Origin: Melampsora larici-populina 98AG31
Taxonomy: Eukaryota > Basidiomycota > Pucciniomycetes > Pucciniales > Melampsoraceae
Assembly: GCF_000204055.1 (NCBI RefSeq)
Contig: NW_006768768.1
Coordinates: 1,242,071 to 1,306,070, forward strand
Reading direction: 5' to 3'
DNA: 64,000 nt
The notes beneath the pieces are model-generated. The model had not been told where the DNA came from. It did no database searches and saw only the letters and a list, made by a program, of their open reading frames with translations. Both the position numbers and the translations under genes were made by a program. Shown piece after piece: positions 45,111 through 57,647 of the stretch (its first letter is position 1; every line of letters begins with the position of its first letter).

Positions 45111-46981
45111 CTTCACAGTTCTATGTTATTCAGGTCAACGCGCTCGCCAAAACTGATAACATTATGCAACTCTCTGGTTCCAAAACCAATTCCAGCCAAT
45201 TCGGTAAGTAGCTCTGGCTGCTAAGTCACCAAACAGTCGCTGACAGTCTTGTGATAAAACTCTATTAGTCTCTGTGCCGATATCGAGTATTACCGCAAAT
45301 CAAAGACCTGGGACAGTGTCTCTGCCCCTGTTCTTTCTTCCAGCCAGTAAGGCATTTCCCTATTTCAGGGGCAAGCAAGCTTACACGCTGACATCTGCGG
45401 TGTCTCCGCAGATCTCCCTCAAAATATCAATTGCAGGAGTTCTGTTGACCTCATTATCCGACCCTTCTATAGCTGTGCTACCCCATCAACATCTTTACTA
45501 TACCATCATACGGTCAAATCACTAGCGGGTGGTCAGGGTCGAAGGCTTTTCAACAACAATTCCTCGTTTCACTATTTCATTCATCTCAGCGAAAACCTCA
45601 GAATCTATATGATTGTACTGCGTTTTAATCTAGTAAAATTTATTCCAATTTATTTCACAATAACTAAACAGACCCAAACTGAGCCAAAGCCATTCCCGCA
45701 AAAGCAAAAAATCAAAACGACGAAAGCAAATTACAACCGTCCAAGGTTTATAGGACCGGCTGTACAAAACTCCATAGATACTACAGGAAAATCTCAGGAG
45801 ATCAAATCAACTCTCACTTTTTCCTTGATCCAGCCAACCGTCTTTGAAGCATGAAACTGATCAGAATCCTGAGCGCTTGGTAGCCTTAAAATACACACGC
45901 ATGCCATTGGATTTAAACTTCAAGACAAAGGAAATTGGATTGTTAGTCTACCATATTGATTGAGAGATTGGAGATAGATATATCTGAAAATTAGACGTAA
46001 GAGAAGTGTTGTACCATCAATTGAAGGAAGTGATACATGGTCCACTATTGGCAAAACTGTCCGCTTGATTTTTAACATGCTATGTATTCTCTCTTGACTC
46101 ACCAATGGCAACATGTCCTGTTCGGAAATAGGGAGTGTACAGATAGAAATCATCTGCTCAGCTTCACTTCAGAACAACCTCGCCACTTCACTTCTTGCCT
46201 TCTGACTTGCCGAGGTTGTCTATCGCATAGAAGGAACCTGAAATGAGACTCAATTCAGATATTTTCATCAAAAGACTTGACAATATATGAGCATTACCAA
46301 TTTGATCAAGTATGCTTCCGGGTCCTACAACATCCTCTTTATTTTTTTATCTTTGGTTGGGTTTTTGAGGTTGTGATACACCGCTTGCTATCTTGGGTCT
46401 TGGGTCTTGAATGTTTTGTAAGTTGATGTGATGTTGTATGAAAGTGATGTATTTTGCAATGTAGTTTTTCTTTTAAACCTGTATTGTTCGAATGTAATTT
46501 TTTTTTAATTTTTTCTCTGAATTTCATTGTCACTCGATCTCAACTTACTTGTCGTTAACTCCGAATCCTCCTCAGCTGAAATCTTTCTATTCCAACTTTC
46601 ATATCAAACTTAACCAAACACTGAAGTACACCTCTCAAATTGTTCTTTTGGTCGATAGTTGATCCTTTGGCAACCTCTTGCACTCACTCATCCAGGCCTG
46701 AAACGTTTGGGCTTGGTCGGACCCTTGCAATCGCGCCCAAGTTTCTTGGATTCTGAGGCCTCACGTGTTGAATTTTCAAAATCGAATCGCCTCACTGATA
46801 TTCAATTCAATCTTCTTGAAAACTGGAAACCCTCACTGCTCGTTGAAGAACGAGTTTTTAAATCGCCCATACTGTTTCCCGTTTGTTAGGTTGTGGGGCA
46901 TCTCATCATCGACCTCAGCGCGTTGAATTTAGACCAATAGCTTCACAAATCTCGAAGCAGTCAAAAGTTACGCCCGACGTC
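45111..46981. other. intergenic region between repeats and host genes
   Basis: No gene is called. From 45274 a frame of 83 codons is open, lacking motifs. On the minus strand a short segment ending at about 45850 reads FKSNGMRVYFKATKRSGF followed by a stop and could be the last exon of a small spliced gene. The final ~300 bp should be the 5' UTR and promoter of the next gene. Confidence 0.4.
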
Positions 46982-49900
46982 ATGTCTGATGCTTCGACTT
47001 CACAACTTCAACTTCCCGCGCCCCTTGTCGATATCAACTCGATCACCCATCCCACCGAATCTTTACCACGGCCCTTACGGACGCTGAGGCGTAGCTTTGA
47101 ACTACTCTCAGTCTCTTACTTTGTCTCGATCTATGGTCCAGCTATTGGCTTTCCGGAATTCAGCTTAAGAGTGAGTCGCCTACATGAGGATCATTCGACG
47201 TGCGCAATTTTTTTTCCATCTCCTGGTCCCTCGCTAGTGCAATTTTAGCTGTGCCGTTATCGTTCTTCCTGAGCGCTCTGGTTCGTGAGACCGCCATCAC
47301 GTCCAGCCTGTAAGGACGAGCTCTTCTGCGGCTCACAGGTTGGACTTTGATGAAAAGTTGACACAAAGGTGCCCTTGCATTGATATGTTTGCGCCCCAAA
47401 ACTGGCGCATACATCCACCTCAAAAATCAGGTTTGGGTCATCAGCTTGGCCTAGCAGTTGTCCTGGAATTACACTGTGTCTACATACAATCAGTCTTCCC
47501 CTCAACAACTCATACCTCATGCGAACATTGCTTACCAACTTTTTCTTGCATTTGCCTCTACGTGGGTTTTCAGAAACTGGAAGAGGATCTCGATGGTACC
47601 CAGCCAGACTCCTACGTTCCCGGTCTGGCCGCCAGACTTCTAGTCCTTCTCACTGGCGACCGATGTATCAAGTTCGTAATATATGGCAGACAATATGTCT
47701 TGATGGCCAATGTAACTGACCATTGATTCACCCTTTCATTGCCTTTCTCCGCAGTGCAAACAATTGGGAAAGTAGATTAAGGAAGGAATACTCAAGACGA
47801 GATCCCATCGGAAATCCGCTTGGCACGGAACCGCTGAAAATGAAGCCACGTCATTCGAAAAAAGCCGTTGGTTATGTATACATTGCTGAGTATATATATG
47901 ATACTCCTGCTACCGCCATCTCCCAATCAGTGGGTGTCGAGGCTCAAAACAGTCTCTCGACACCAATACCGACACAACCGACATCAAGCAAAGCGGTAAA
48001 TGGCAGTAGTGATAAAAACACCAGACTGGAGGTCGGTTCTTCTATGATTGAGTCGGACGAGGTCACTGCAGTAGGATCAACAACCATAAAGACAATCACC
48101 TCCGAACCCATGGCCAGTGCTCCTATTCAATTGGAAGAAGAAAGTAGACTAGATGCCGTTCAAACCCAGACGGACGCAGACACAAGTCCTGTTACCCAAT
48201 CGGTAGAACAAGCGCCAACTGTTTCCGCAGATCAGCTGCCGCAAATTTCTTCACACAATGATAGCACACCAGCCGAGCTGACTTCAAGTGTCACACAAAC
48301 ACTCGGTAATCAAGATAAGCAGGACGGCAGTCTAGTGGCTCCTAAAGAAATCAGCACCACTTCGAACGCTGTATCTACGATCGACGAGCCTATCCAATTG
48401 GTCGCATCTGGCACCAACCCTGACGCTTTGCCATCCCATCTGACTACTAGAGAGGATGATGAACCGATGCATCTCGCCATACCCTGGTCTGAGCTTTCAC
48501 CACTCATCAAACTTCGAACATTATTCAAGCTGTGTGAATGGAACTTTGAGACTGCTCATGACCTGGATCGATTTCGTCGAATGATCGAAGGGAAAGCTAC
48601 CGGATTCGCTGGTATCAACGCTTTGAGCAGCACCTCCACTGACCCAGTTGATTCTGGTGATTGGAGACAGGAACGTTGTGGTGCGGACTCAAATTCTTAC
48701 TCCTACTGGTTTACGGGCCAGGGAATAGATGCTACCCTATGGGTACAAAGACCAGAACCTAAACCCAGAACAAAGATTACCCTTCGTCTCTCATCCAACA
48801 AGGGCAAAGCTCGAGGTAAACAAACAAGAGCGTCAAACTCTCGATCCAACAAACGATCACTGGACATGGCCGGTCCTGAGACCGCCCCAGGTCAGACTAC
48901 AGATTCCAACCCCAGGAAAGGGACGAGTCTCTCCAATAACACACCCAAATCGAAACGACCCCGACTGTCTGGAACACGCACATCCAGTCGCTTGCGCAAG
49001 AGCTCAGGAGCAGACGATTGGCAGACAGATCCTCTTGAGCTTGACTCCGCTCGGTCTTCCCATCTCAATTCACCATGTACCTTACCTACTTCTGCACGCC
49101 CACCGACCATGATAGTCATCAAAAACGGCGCGCTCCCGACAGGAAAATTCAAGACGCTGGAACGAATTGTGACCGGTACCCGGGCATCACCTAGACGACG
49201 GGTAGGAGATGATGATGAATGGCAAGATGTCCCTGAGGGCTGGCTAGACGAGGTTGTGATGAACACAGCGTCTCAGAATACAAAACTCAAAGCTAAGGCT
49301 GCAACCCAAAATCAATCTTCCCGTTCACCCAAATCCGCGTCTCAGTCTCACACGCCTCTTAACTCCAAACTCCCACCTATGTCCGGCGCGCCAGCGTCCT
49401 CAGTCCTGTCTAGCGAGCTATCGGATGACTTGACTTCAGAGGATGAGGCTCAACCGCCGATCAAAAAGAAGCTTACATCAACTGAAATGACAGAAGCTGA
49501 TCCACAGTTGAAAGTGGGACCGGATGATGCAGCCCATGTCGACATCGCCTCTACAAAGACTGATGTTGCGGATGTACCTGAGACAATTGAAGTGAATGGC
49601 CAACAGCTCAAGGAACCTGAGGTCACAGTGCCCGAACTCGCCCAAGCTGACTCGGATGTGAAGATGGAAACTGAACCGATGCCAATTGCTCATGTTCGCT
49701 TCGAGCTGGATACAGCAATGGAAGAATCTAGCACTTTTGCTCCACCAGCAGCAGCCAATGGAGACCAGCCTCCAGAATCGGAAAGTTTACCCACTGAGCC
49801 TGTTGGAGTCGAGTCAGATGTTAAGATGGACGATGGTACTATCCAAAACCCGCATATCAAACCGAGCATTGATCAGACTAGCGATGTGACTACGGTGCCT

Positions 49901-52355
49901 ATTGAAAGTGTTGATCTGCACTCTAAAGACCCCGATGCAGTCCCAACCGAGTCCCTGGAAGGCAACTCTACTCCCACAGTGAATTGCACAGAGGAGCTCG
50001 CAGAAGAACGTAAGGAAGGAGATACAACGATGCTGAACCCCTCCACTAACCCATCACACGAAACAGAAGTCCAAGTCAAGGCAGATGAAGATGAAAACGA
50101 TCCCGATCAACTCAAAGGACATCCTCTAGATCCCGACTGGATTGGATGGGAAGTGGTGGGTTTCTTTCTTTCCTGTAGACCTCTTTTACACACTGGCAAT
50201 AGCCATCTTGGCACCACTGTACTAGGCTCGCTCGAAGGAGCATCTTTAAGAATTGCCGAATTGCTTTGACGTATATTGGTTGACGCTAGTGGCCATGTGT
50301 ACAGTCGTGTTCAAAACCTGGATAGTCACTTCGAAAGTCCGAGGACATAGACCACTCATTTGATGTTTTACAACTCGTTAGATCAAATGGTACACTGACC
50401 ATAACTGACCATGTTACCTATCCTCAGGTTTGTTCGAGTTTGAGCGAATGGCAGCAATTTCCTCGACAATTCGAGGGTACTCAGCATCCAGATGAGATAG
50501 CATTGATCAACTTTGTCACTGAAGAGGTTCTACCCATCTTGGTAAAAGCACATCAGGTTTGCCATGCTTCATCTAACTGTTTTCTAAGCGCGTTGCGCCG
50601 ATGTAGTATGCGGTGTCTGATGTATAACTTCTGTGATTTCCATACACGGTAAACTTATCTGTTTTTGCGGGATTCGCACGATCAACAGGAGCACGAAAAT
50701 CGCTTGAAGTTGGAGGAAGCTATGGCACAACGTAAGCGATCCAATCGAATAGCCACACGAGAGGTAGTACAAATTTCAGCCGCCGAAGCCGCCATCGCAG
50801 TTTCGGAGAGGGAGACCCGCCTGCACTCCGAAAGACTCGAAGCAAGGCGACTCAAAGAAAAGCAGGCTACCGAAGATCGGTCACAGAAAGAAGAAGATCA
50901 CCGGCTGGTTCGATTGAGGGAGCGCGAGGAGAGAATTGCTCTCAGGGAGGCTCAGGCGTTAATGGAGCGAGAAGCGGAGAAAAAGCGTGAAGAGCGAGCG
51001 AGATTGCGCGCAGAAGCAAAAGTGTTGGGTTTAGCTGTGAAAGTAGCTAGAAGTGGTGCCGAAAATAGTGTGTCACCGACGGATGCTAGTGAGAGTTGGG
51101 AACTGGATTGTGAGATATGCGGCGTCATGGGGAAGAACATGGTCAGACACTTCTCTAATCAGCCACGACCATGATCATGAACTAACGAGTTTGTATGCAC
51201 TGCTCAATTGTCATCAAAATCTTTATTCAGGATGATGGTAGTGAAGTCATTTGCTGCGACAAGTGCGAAAAGTGGCAGCATCTAGCATGTCACGACAATG
51301 CAGATCAAATCCGACGTCTACCGAAGCGAGATTGGAGCAAGGCCGATTTCGTCTGTTCAGCATGTTCTGGAATCCCAATTCCCAGATCGGTCAAACATCT
51401 TCGCACACATGTGAATGGCAAGCCTAAACGGCCACGAAACAAAAAGCTGAAGGCGGATGGTGTTGAAGGGGGTGCGAACGATGTCACTCAAGCTATACGT
51501 CCGAAGCCGCGTATAACCTTATTTGTGAACGATCCTGACAAGCGCGGCGAGGGATCTTTGAGCCAAGTGCATCCCAATAAGAACCTTGCTACTCCCATGG
51601 CGTCCAATATCTCCCAACAACCTTCGCTTTCTCAAATCGCCCAACCACTTGATAATAAACCAATGAACGGACATATTGCTCCAGCTCTCACTAATGGATT
51701 TCATCAGAACCCAATATTTTTCAAGGAAGAACTATCTCCCAGTATCAGTCCACATATCTCCCCAGCACTGACCGGTGTTCAACCAAGTCCTGTCCCTGCT
51801 TGTACTGGACTTGAACCTTATTATGATGACCTTGATAAACTTATACCAATCTTACGCGCAAATGTTCAACTACATCGAGTCTTACCAGTTTCAGTCATGC
51901 ATCGTGTACGTCGATACCTTATCGATCAACAACAGCGACGTCAATCTACAACTGTTCCGAATGGATCCCCAAGCAATTCAACACACCTTACACCTACTCC
52001 CAACGTCTTCTCTATCCCACCAAAACCAATGTTGCCACTTATTGCACAATTCAATCCGTCCTTACCAGTTAACATCGAACCGACCCAACCCCTACCACCT
52101 ATCGGTAGCGCTCTTCCTACGGCTGCTGATTGGTATGATCAACATCATGTGAAAACTTCGACAACATCGTTCGAAAGTTTTGTGGATCCAATCTTTGCTT
52201 CTTCAATCAAACTAGAATCAAGAGTTGAATCAACAATACCAAAAAATGAAGAGAAAAAAGTAGAAGAAGTGGATAATGAAGTGGTCAAACCAGAATTACA
52301 AATTATACCACCAACATCAGTTGATAATCATCAATCTCAAAGTTTAAGTTTATGA
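46982..52355 (+). CDS. DDT-type/PHD-finger chromatin protein, 1,463 aa
   Basis: Six exons (46982-47170, 47574-47671, 47755-50152, 50428-50556, 50689-51141, 51231-52355) join in phase to 1,464 codons. The N-terminus resembles a DDT module (SFELLSVSYFVSIYG, then KLEEDLDGTQPDSYV across splice 1). Near residue 350 is a WHIM/CECR2-like block (LIKLRTLFKLCEWNF, WRQERCGADSNSYSYWF). A long acidic, disordered region follows, then a highly charged coiled-coil (exon 5). A PHD finger is completed across the last splice: CEICG, CCDKCEKWQHLAC, FVCSACSG (C4HC3). Such proteins are non-catalytic subunits of ISWI-type remodellers that read histone H3 tails (Rsf1/CECR2 class); the assignment is by architecture. 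An alternative donor 3 bp downstream in exon 3 cannot be excluded. Confidence 0.78.
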
Positions 52356-54103
52356 AGCAAACCAAATCAAATTAATCAAGATGCCTTACAATGAGTTTCT
52401 TTTCTGGTTTATTATCAAGTTATCTCTTTTTTGTTGGCAGAAAAGGAAGTTGTATCAAAAAAATGAATCACATTGTCATGTATGAGGAGGAAAAATCAAG
52501 TTAAATCTTTCGTTTTTTTTTCTTTGCCGGTAGATGATCAAGACTGCGAAATGATTATTTTACTCAATAAGAATTGAATGATGATAAACTAAAAAAAATG
52601 TTGAAAAAGTCTTTGTTTGCTAAGATTATAGATAGAACTAGAATTAGGTTGTTAAAGTTGCTTAGAGTAAATAAATAAACTGTTATGTATGATGAATCTA
52701 AAGAATGGTTTTCTTCTTATAGGTTTTCATGAAGCGTAAGATAGAGAAAGAGAATTGATTACCCTAGAGATGAGTTTTCTTAGTAAAGGTTTTTTGGGGG
52801 GACTTGGGTTGTCTGTATGGTCTTGGTTAGAGAGTGAACAAAGTTCATCAAATTGTTGCAGGTGGTTATTGTAGACTGAGGATTAAAAAGATATGTTTGA
52901 AATGCACAATCCCAAGGCCCATTGACTGAGTGGATGGATCAGATGAGACAAATTGGATTGGCATTGAGTTGATTTTGTTAACAATGACCTGAATCAAAGA
53001 AAGTGTATGGACAAACAAACTAATATTGTTTGAAAGACGTGTTTAACCACATTATATGCATGGGAAAGCCGCACCCACCCTGATTTTTAAGCTCATCGGG
53101 TGTTTTGCGCTGCGCCCACAGCCTGGAGTATGTGGGCTGGAGACAAGTTGATGGTTTGGGAAGCTAGTCTGTCTGATGAGGATGCCATGGCGAGAAGCTG
53201 ATTTTGCTGCGAGGTGAGAAAGAGATGTGAATGCCCCGCTCTCAAGGCAGGTGGCCGCGGGGCAGCCGCAGGAGAGGAACCAAGCCGAGTCGGTTCCGAC
53301 ATTCACTCCGGTTGCACTCTACTACTCTTGAGCTTTCTTTGACGAAGCAAGAGTCCAATCCGATTCCCAGCCATCTTCTTCCAAGCTATGGTACTAACTG
53401 TCAATCGCTCCTCATCAAGATATTCAGCGAAAGGGTCTTATTTTCAATTGATTCAGATTCAAGGACTCGATCTGACTGAATTCTCAAACGCGATCAAATC
53501 GCCCGAATCTCAGAGGGTGTTGCACTCTTGGAAACTTCGATCCTTGATGGCGAACGTCGCGAAGTAGCTCCGCTAAAGGCGCTGAGTGGCGCGAGTGCTT
53601 ACCCTGGTCATCGCAAGAGTAGATGTTCAGCACCCCTGACATGGAAATGTAGTATTTGGTCTCGTCGCTTTTCGAATTGTAGATGGTCTGTCACATCCAA
53701 TGGTCAAACGGTTTCGAAAAGACGAGGCGCATGGAGTGGCCGATCAAATTCAAAATCACCTCCAGAGCTGTGCGGATAGCTAGCCATTTGGCATCCATCA
53801 CTCAATCGCTGAGTGCTCTAACACTTCTTGCACTTTTCCAGTGTAATCAGGACTACTTTCATTCTGATACCGTCTGACTATTGCGAAAAAGACTGGCGCG
53901 CCACCGAGGTTGACGAATGTTCGTAACCAAGCGTGATGCCTACTTCCTACATCCAACACTCCAAATACGTTGATGTGGTGAGCGTCCACTTTTGATTTTG
54001 AATAGCAAAAATATATTCTTTTATCAAAAAATCACTCTCTTCACCACATTGACGATTTCATTCGAGTTATCCTTTATCCGTCAACAACTATTGGAAGGCG
54101 ACG
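52356..54103. other. intergenic region
   Basis: AT-rich to about 53040. A GC-rich patch follows (53050-53300), and several overlapping short frames up to 53990 show no recognisable features. No gene is called. A repeat fragment is possible at the GC-rich patch. Confidence 0.5.
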
Positions 54104-56370
54104 ATGGCAGCTACCACAGTAACAGCCTCATATGATGATGGATTATACCATCCTCCCACACCTACCGCTTCACTTGTAAGTTCCATCAGCACGGTCTAAT
54201 CTTTCTTCACGTAAAGAGTCGCGATTGATTTTATTCTCATACGCAGCCTTCATCAACAGCTGTCCAATCCACCACCATCACTGTGGCCACCCCGGCGGCT
54301 ACGCTTACTCCCGTTCTTCTGATTCCGTCATCAGCTTTCTTGTCTCACTCCGATTCTTCCACATCTGCATCTGATATCATGAAGAACAATGGGCAACTCA
54401 CTAGCATCGCTACTTCCACCTCAACTCTGGCCTCTATCACACCCTCAGCTCGAACAAGTTCAATAGCACAACCAGAGACCCCTCGAAACTCTAGCCCTCT
54501 GATCCTTGGTGTCTTTATCTTCCTTTTTTTGTTTCTTGGTGTGACCTTCTTTGCTGGATATATGTGCCGAAATCCATTTAGAAGATGGAGAGATAATCGT
54601 CGCTTAAGACATTCACCAATGTTTGGAGATTTTTCAACTCGATATGAGGAATCTGATGAAATGTTAGAAGTAGGATGGCAGGAAAGGTATCAAGTTGATG
54701 AAGAAAAAGAAGAAATTTTAAATCATGAATTACATCCTCAAACTCCTTCTGACCCTTTTGCACGATCGATTCCTCGTCGAAGTCAAATTCAATCTTATCT
54801 TGCATCTCGAAACCCGTCCACGACTAATCCAGTGGAACACATCGGTAACGAACGCGGATGGCTCTGGGGAACTCGACGATCAAAGGCTTCACGTTCTAAT
54901 GTCATACCAGGACTAGGAACTGGCCATTATCGAGCCAAGTCTAACAGATCGCGTGCAAGTAATTCGCGTCAACAGTTGGACGACGGGTTACTCACTCCTT
55001 CAGTATATTCAGCCTCAACATATTCGGAACCTGTTTCATACGATCCCAAGACAAACACACAGGAAGGAGACGATTTCAGACCCAACTCAGAACAAATGGA
55101 CAAAGAGCTCAACGAATATCTCGCTGAGAGTCGAACCACTGTTACATCGAAAGAGTACGCACAGCAGCTCAAAACCGCCTCACGGAGCCATGGCCCATTC
55201 TCTCAAGGAGGTTATCTTGATCGCTTGAAGGAAAGCATCAGCAGTCGCTCGGCTTTTAGTCGTTCTTCCCGTGCTAGAGGTATGAACGATTCAAATAAGG
55301 GTCGCTGGAATGAAATTGGACAGCTTGAAGAAGACGAAGATTACGAAAGTGAAACTGAGCGCACTGTCATGATGGATTTCAAGACACCAACCAAACCCAA
55401 ATCATCCCGAACGCGCCCTAGCGAGTTATCTCTCGCAGATATCCCATTACCAGAAGTCCCTCTTCTTGCCTGGGACGTCGCCTCTTCACCATTCAAACAG
55501 AAATACCGAGCGCATGGTGGTGATGAAGACCCAAATTACCTTGATAGCTCTGTGAACAACACTCCAGTAAGAAGAAGTACCAGAGGATGGACTCTTTCAG
55601 ACCAAGCCCGACCTCCTGCTTCATTCACTGCAGCTCTCCCTAGCTCCTCTAATCTCACTCCTCTTAGAAACCAGCTACAGGATTCGAAGCGTGCCGAGGA
55701 TCGAGAAGCGATCCGAAACTCTTTATCTATGTCTCATTCTCAAATCCTCTCCCCTGAGCTTCAACCGAATCTCTTCTTTACGGCTGCAAGTCCTCCAAAT
55801 CACCATCAAAAGGCCAAAAAGATGACCAAAGAATCAAAAGTGATGAACGCATTGCTCGGCTCTTCTGATCAAATCTATTCACTTACTGGAATCGCACAAC
55901 TAATCTTTCCAACCGATTCAAGTGATGGACCTTCGACTCCGAAAAGTCATAAAATGCACACCACTCGATCTACTCCCGTTCATTCAGAAAGCTACACAAC
56001 CCTTCCGACTCCTAAATCTCAACGTAGAAAAAAACGAAGCGAAACGATCTCTGAACAATCTATGATCAATCAGATTTCACCATCTCCAAAAAGAACATCT
56101 GCTATTAAACATCGAGTACCATCCCGAGAATTCGAAAAAGAACTTGTATCAAACCAAATCCTCCAATCTGTTTCATCTGATTCTCCACTTCGTAATACTG
56201 AAATTCATCCTGGAGGGTTTATTGGTCGGTCACCTACTAAGAAACTTAAGAAGAAAATCGTGATTGGAACTTCTGCAAAAACAAACTTACAACTCAAACG
56301 TGAACAAGAACGTGCTTTTGATGTGATTGATAGTATTGTTCAAACTAGTCCACGTAGAATTCAGAATTGA
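54104..56370 (+). CDS. single-pass membrane protein with Ser/Thr-rich N-terminus, 731 aa
   Basis: Exon 1 (54104-54175, 24 codons) and exon 2 (54247-56370) join in phase. The first ~105 residues are rich in Ser, Thr and Ala, compatible with an O-glycosylated outside segment. One strong membrane span follows at about residues 107-130 (LILGVFIFLFLFLGVTFFAG), then a basic stop-transfer stretch (RNPFRRWRDNRRLR). The remaining ~600 residues are polar and probably cytoplasmic, with many S-P and S/T-P sites and basic stretches (KKLKKKIVIG near the end). The layout resembles fungal wall-stress sensors or other plasma-membrane scaffold proteins, but no family motif is seen. There is no classic signal peptide, so the single span may act as signal anchor. 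Confidence 0.7.
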
Positions 56371-57647
56371 AAACCGGTTTTGGAATCTTACTGGATCATG
56401 AAGTTTGTTTTTTCGAGTTAATCTATTGTTTTGTTTTGTTTTGGCTTAAACTTTTGTCTTTGGTTATCTTTTCACTCACCTGTTAGAACATGGTTACTTG
56501 AATCAATTCTTTCTTTCAACTTGTGTACTCAAAATCTGGTTTTCCTTTTCCTTTTCTAATGATTAATACATCCTTCATTATGGATTTCATGTTTTCTCTG
56601 TACCGTATCCTTTATCACAACATGAGACTAATGACTATGAAATTTTATCTACTTGTAAAGCTACGTCTTAAATGGAAATCATGATGTCTTACATCTAATA
56701 CAAAATCTAATGAATTCGAGGTTATATTATATTGTGGCATTCAATTATAACCACAATCCAAGTTAGATTAACTGGAAGGTTGATGTTTGGTAAAGTGAGT
56801 TGTGCAGAAACATCTAAACCAAACACCACATAATCTTGATAAGTGCAGTACAATCAGATTAGGCATCAAATCAAAAGTCTGTCCAGAATTTCACATTTAA
56901 TTGAACTTGAAGTGAAGTTTCCAACGTTCAACTTCTATGGCTCTCACTTTCCAATACAAGGGAGACTGACATGCGTCGGGTGAGATTCGGATTGCGTCTG
57001 GACCATCACAATGGATTGCCAGGAGTTTGGTAAACGAAGCAGTCTCTCCTCATTTCATTTACCCATGTTGCTCAACTGTTTTACAAAATCCTTCTCGCGT
57101 TCGTATCAATGTCAGTCCCAAAATCTGTCTAATCTTGGAATTCTTGCATCAACCCCTCTTCATATCCAAAAAAAAACATTAATCTAACTACAATTGTCCA
57201 TCTCTAGAAAAAGATCTCTGGTAAAAAAAAAGTATAGTAAAAGATGAAAATCTGCCACAGAGACCAAGAGATTTTATATACAAGATAAATATAAATATGT
57301 AGATGATAGATCAGAGTAACAGTAGAACACTAAGACTAGTGATACACACAAGGCAAAAAAAACCAAAATGACATTTTTCATTCTTTAAAATCCATACAAC
57401 AAAACGGTCACTTTGCCTGTAAATATCCAAGAGTTCAATAGCAGACCAAAAAAAACAGATACATTTGTAAAAACACTACATCTACTTATTCTGAGGAAAA
57501 AGACAGATAATAAAATAATAAAAGGAATTCAAGGATTAGATAATAGGATATGAAACAAGCAAATAGATAAGGATTTTTATAGATAAGGGGAACAGAAAAA
57601 AAAAGAAAGCAAGATAAATCGAAGTGAATTGAATACAAAAAAATAGA
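56371..57647. other. convergent intergenic region
   Basis: Lies between the 3' ends of the membrane-protein and transporter genes. It is AT-rich with many A runs and no coding signal. Both polyadenylation zones should lie here. Confidence 0.55.

Noticed and set aside
53231..53989. Cluster of overlapping short frames on both strands upstream of the membrane-protein gene
   Set aside because: No frame carries a recognisable motif and splicing between them is arbitrary. A repeat fragment or leader sequence is more likely.
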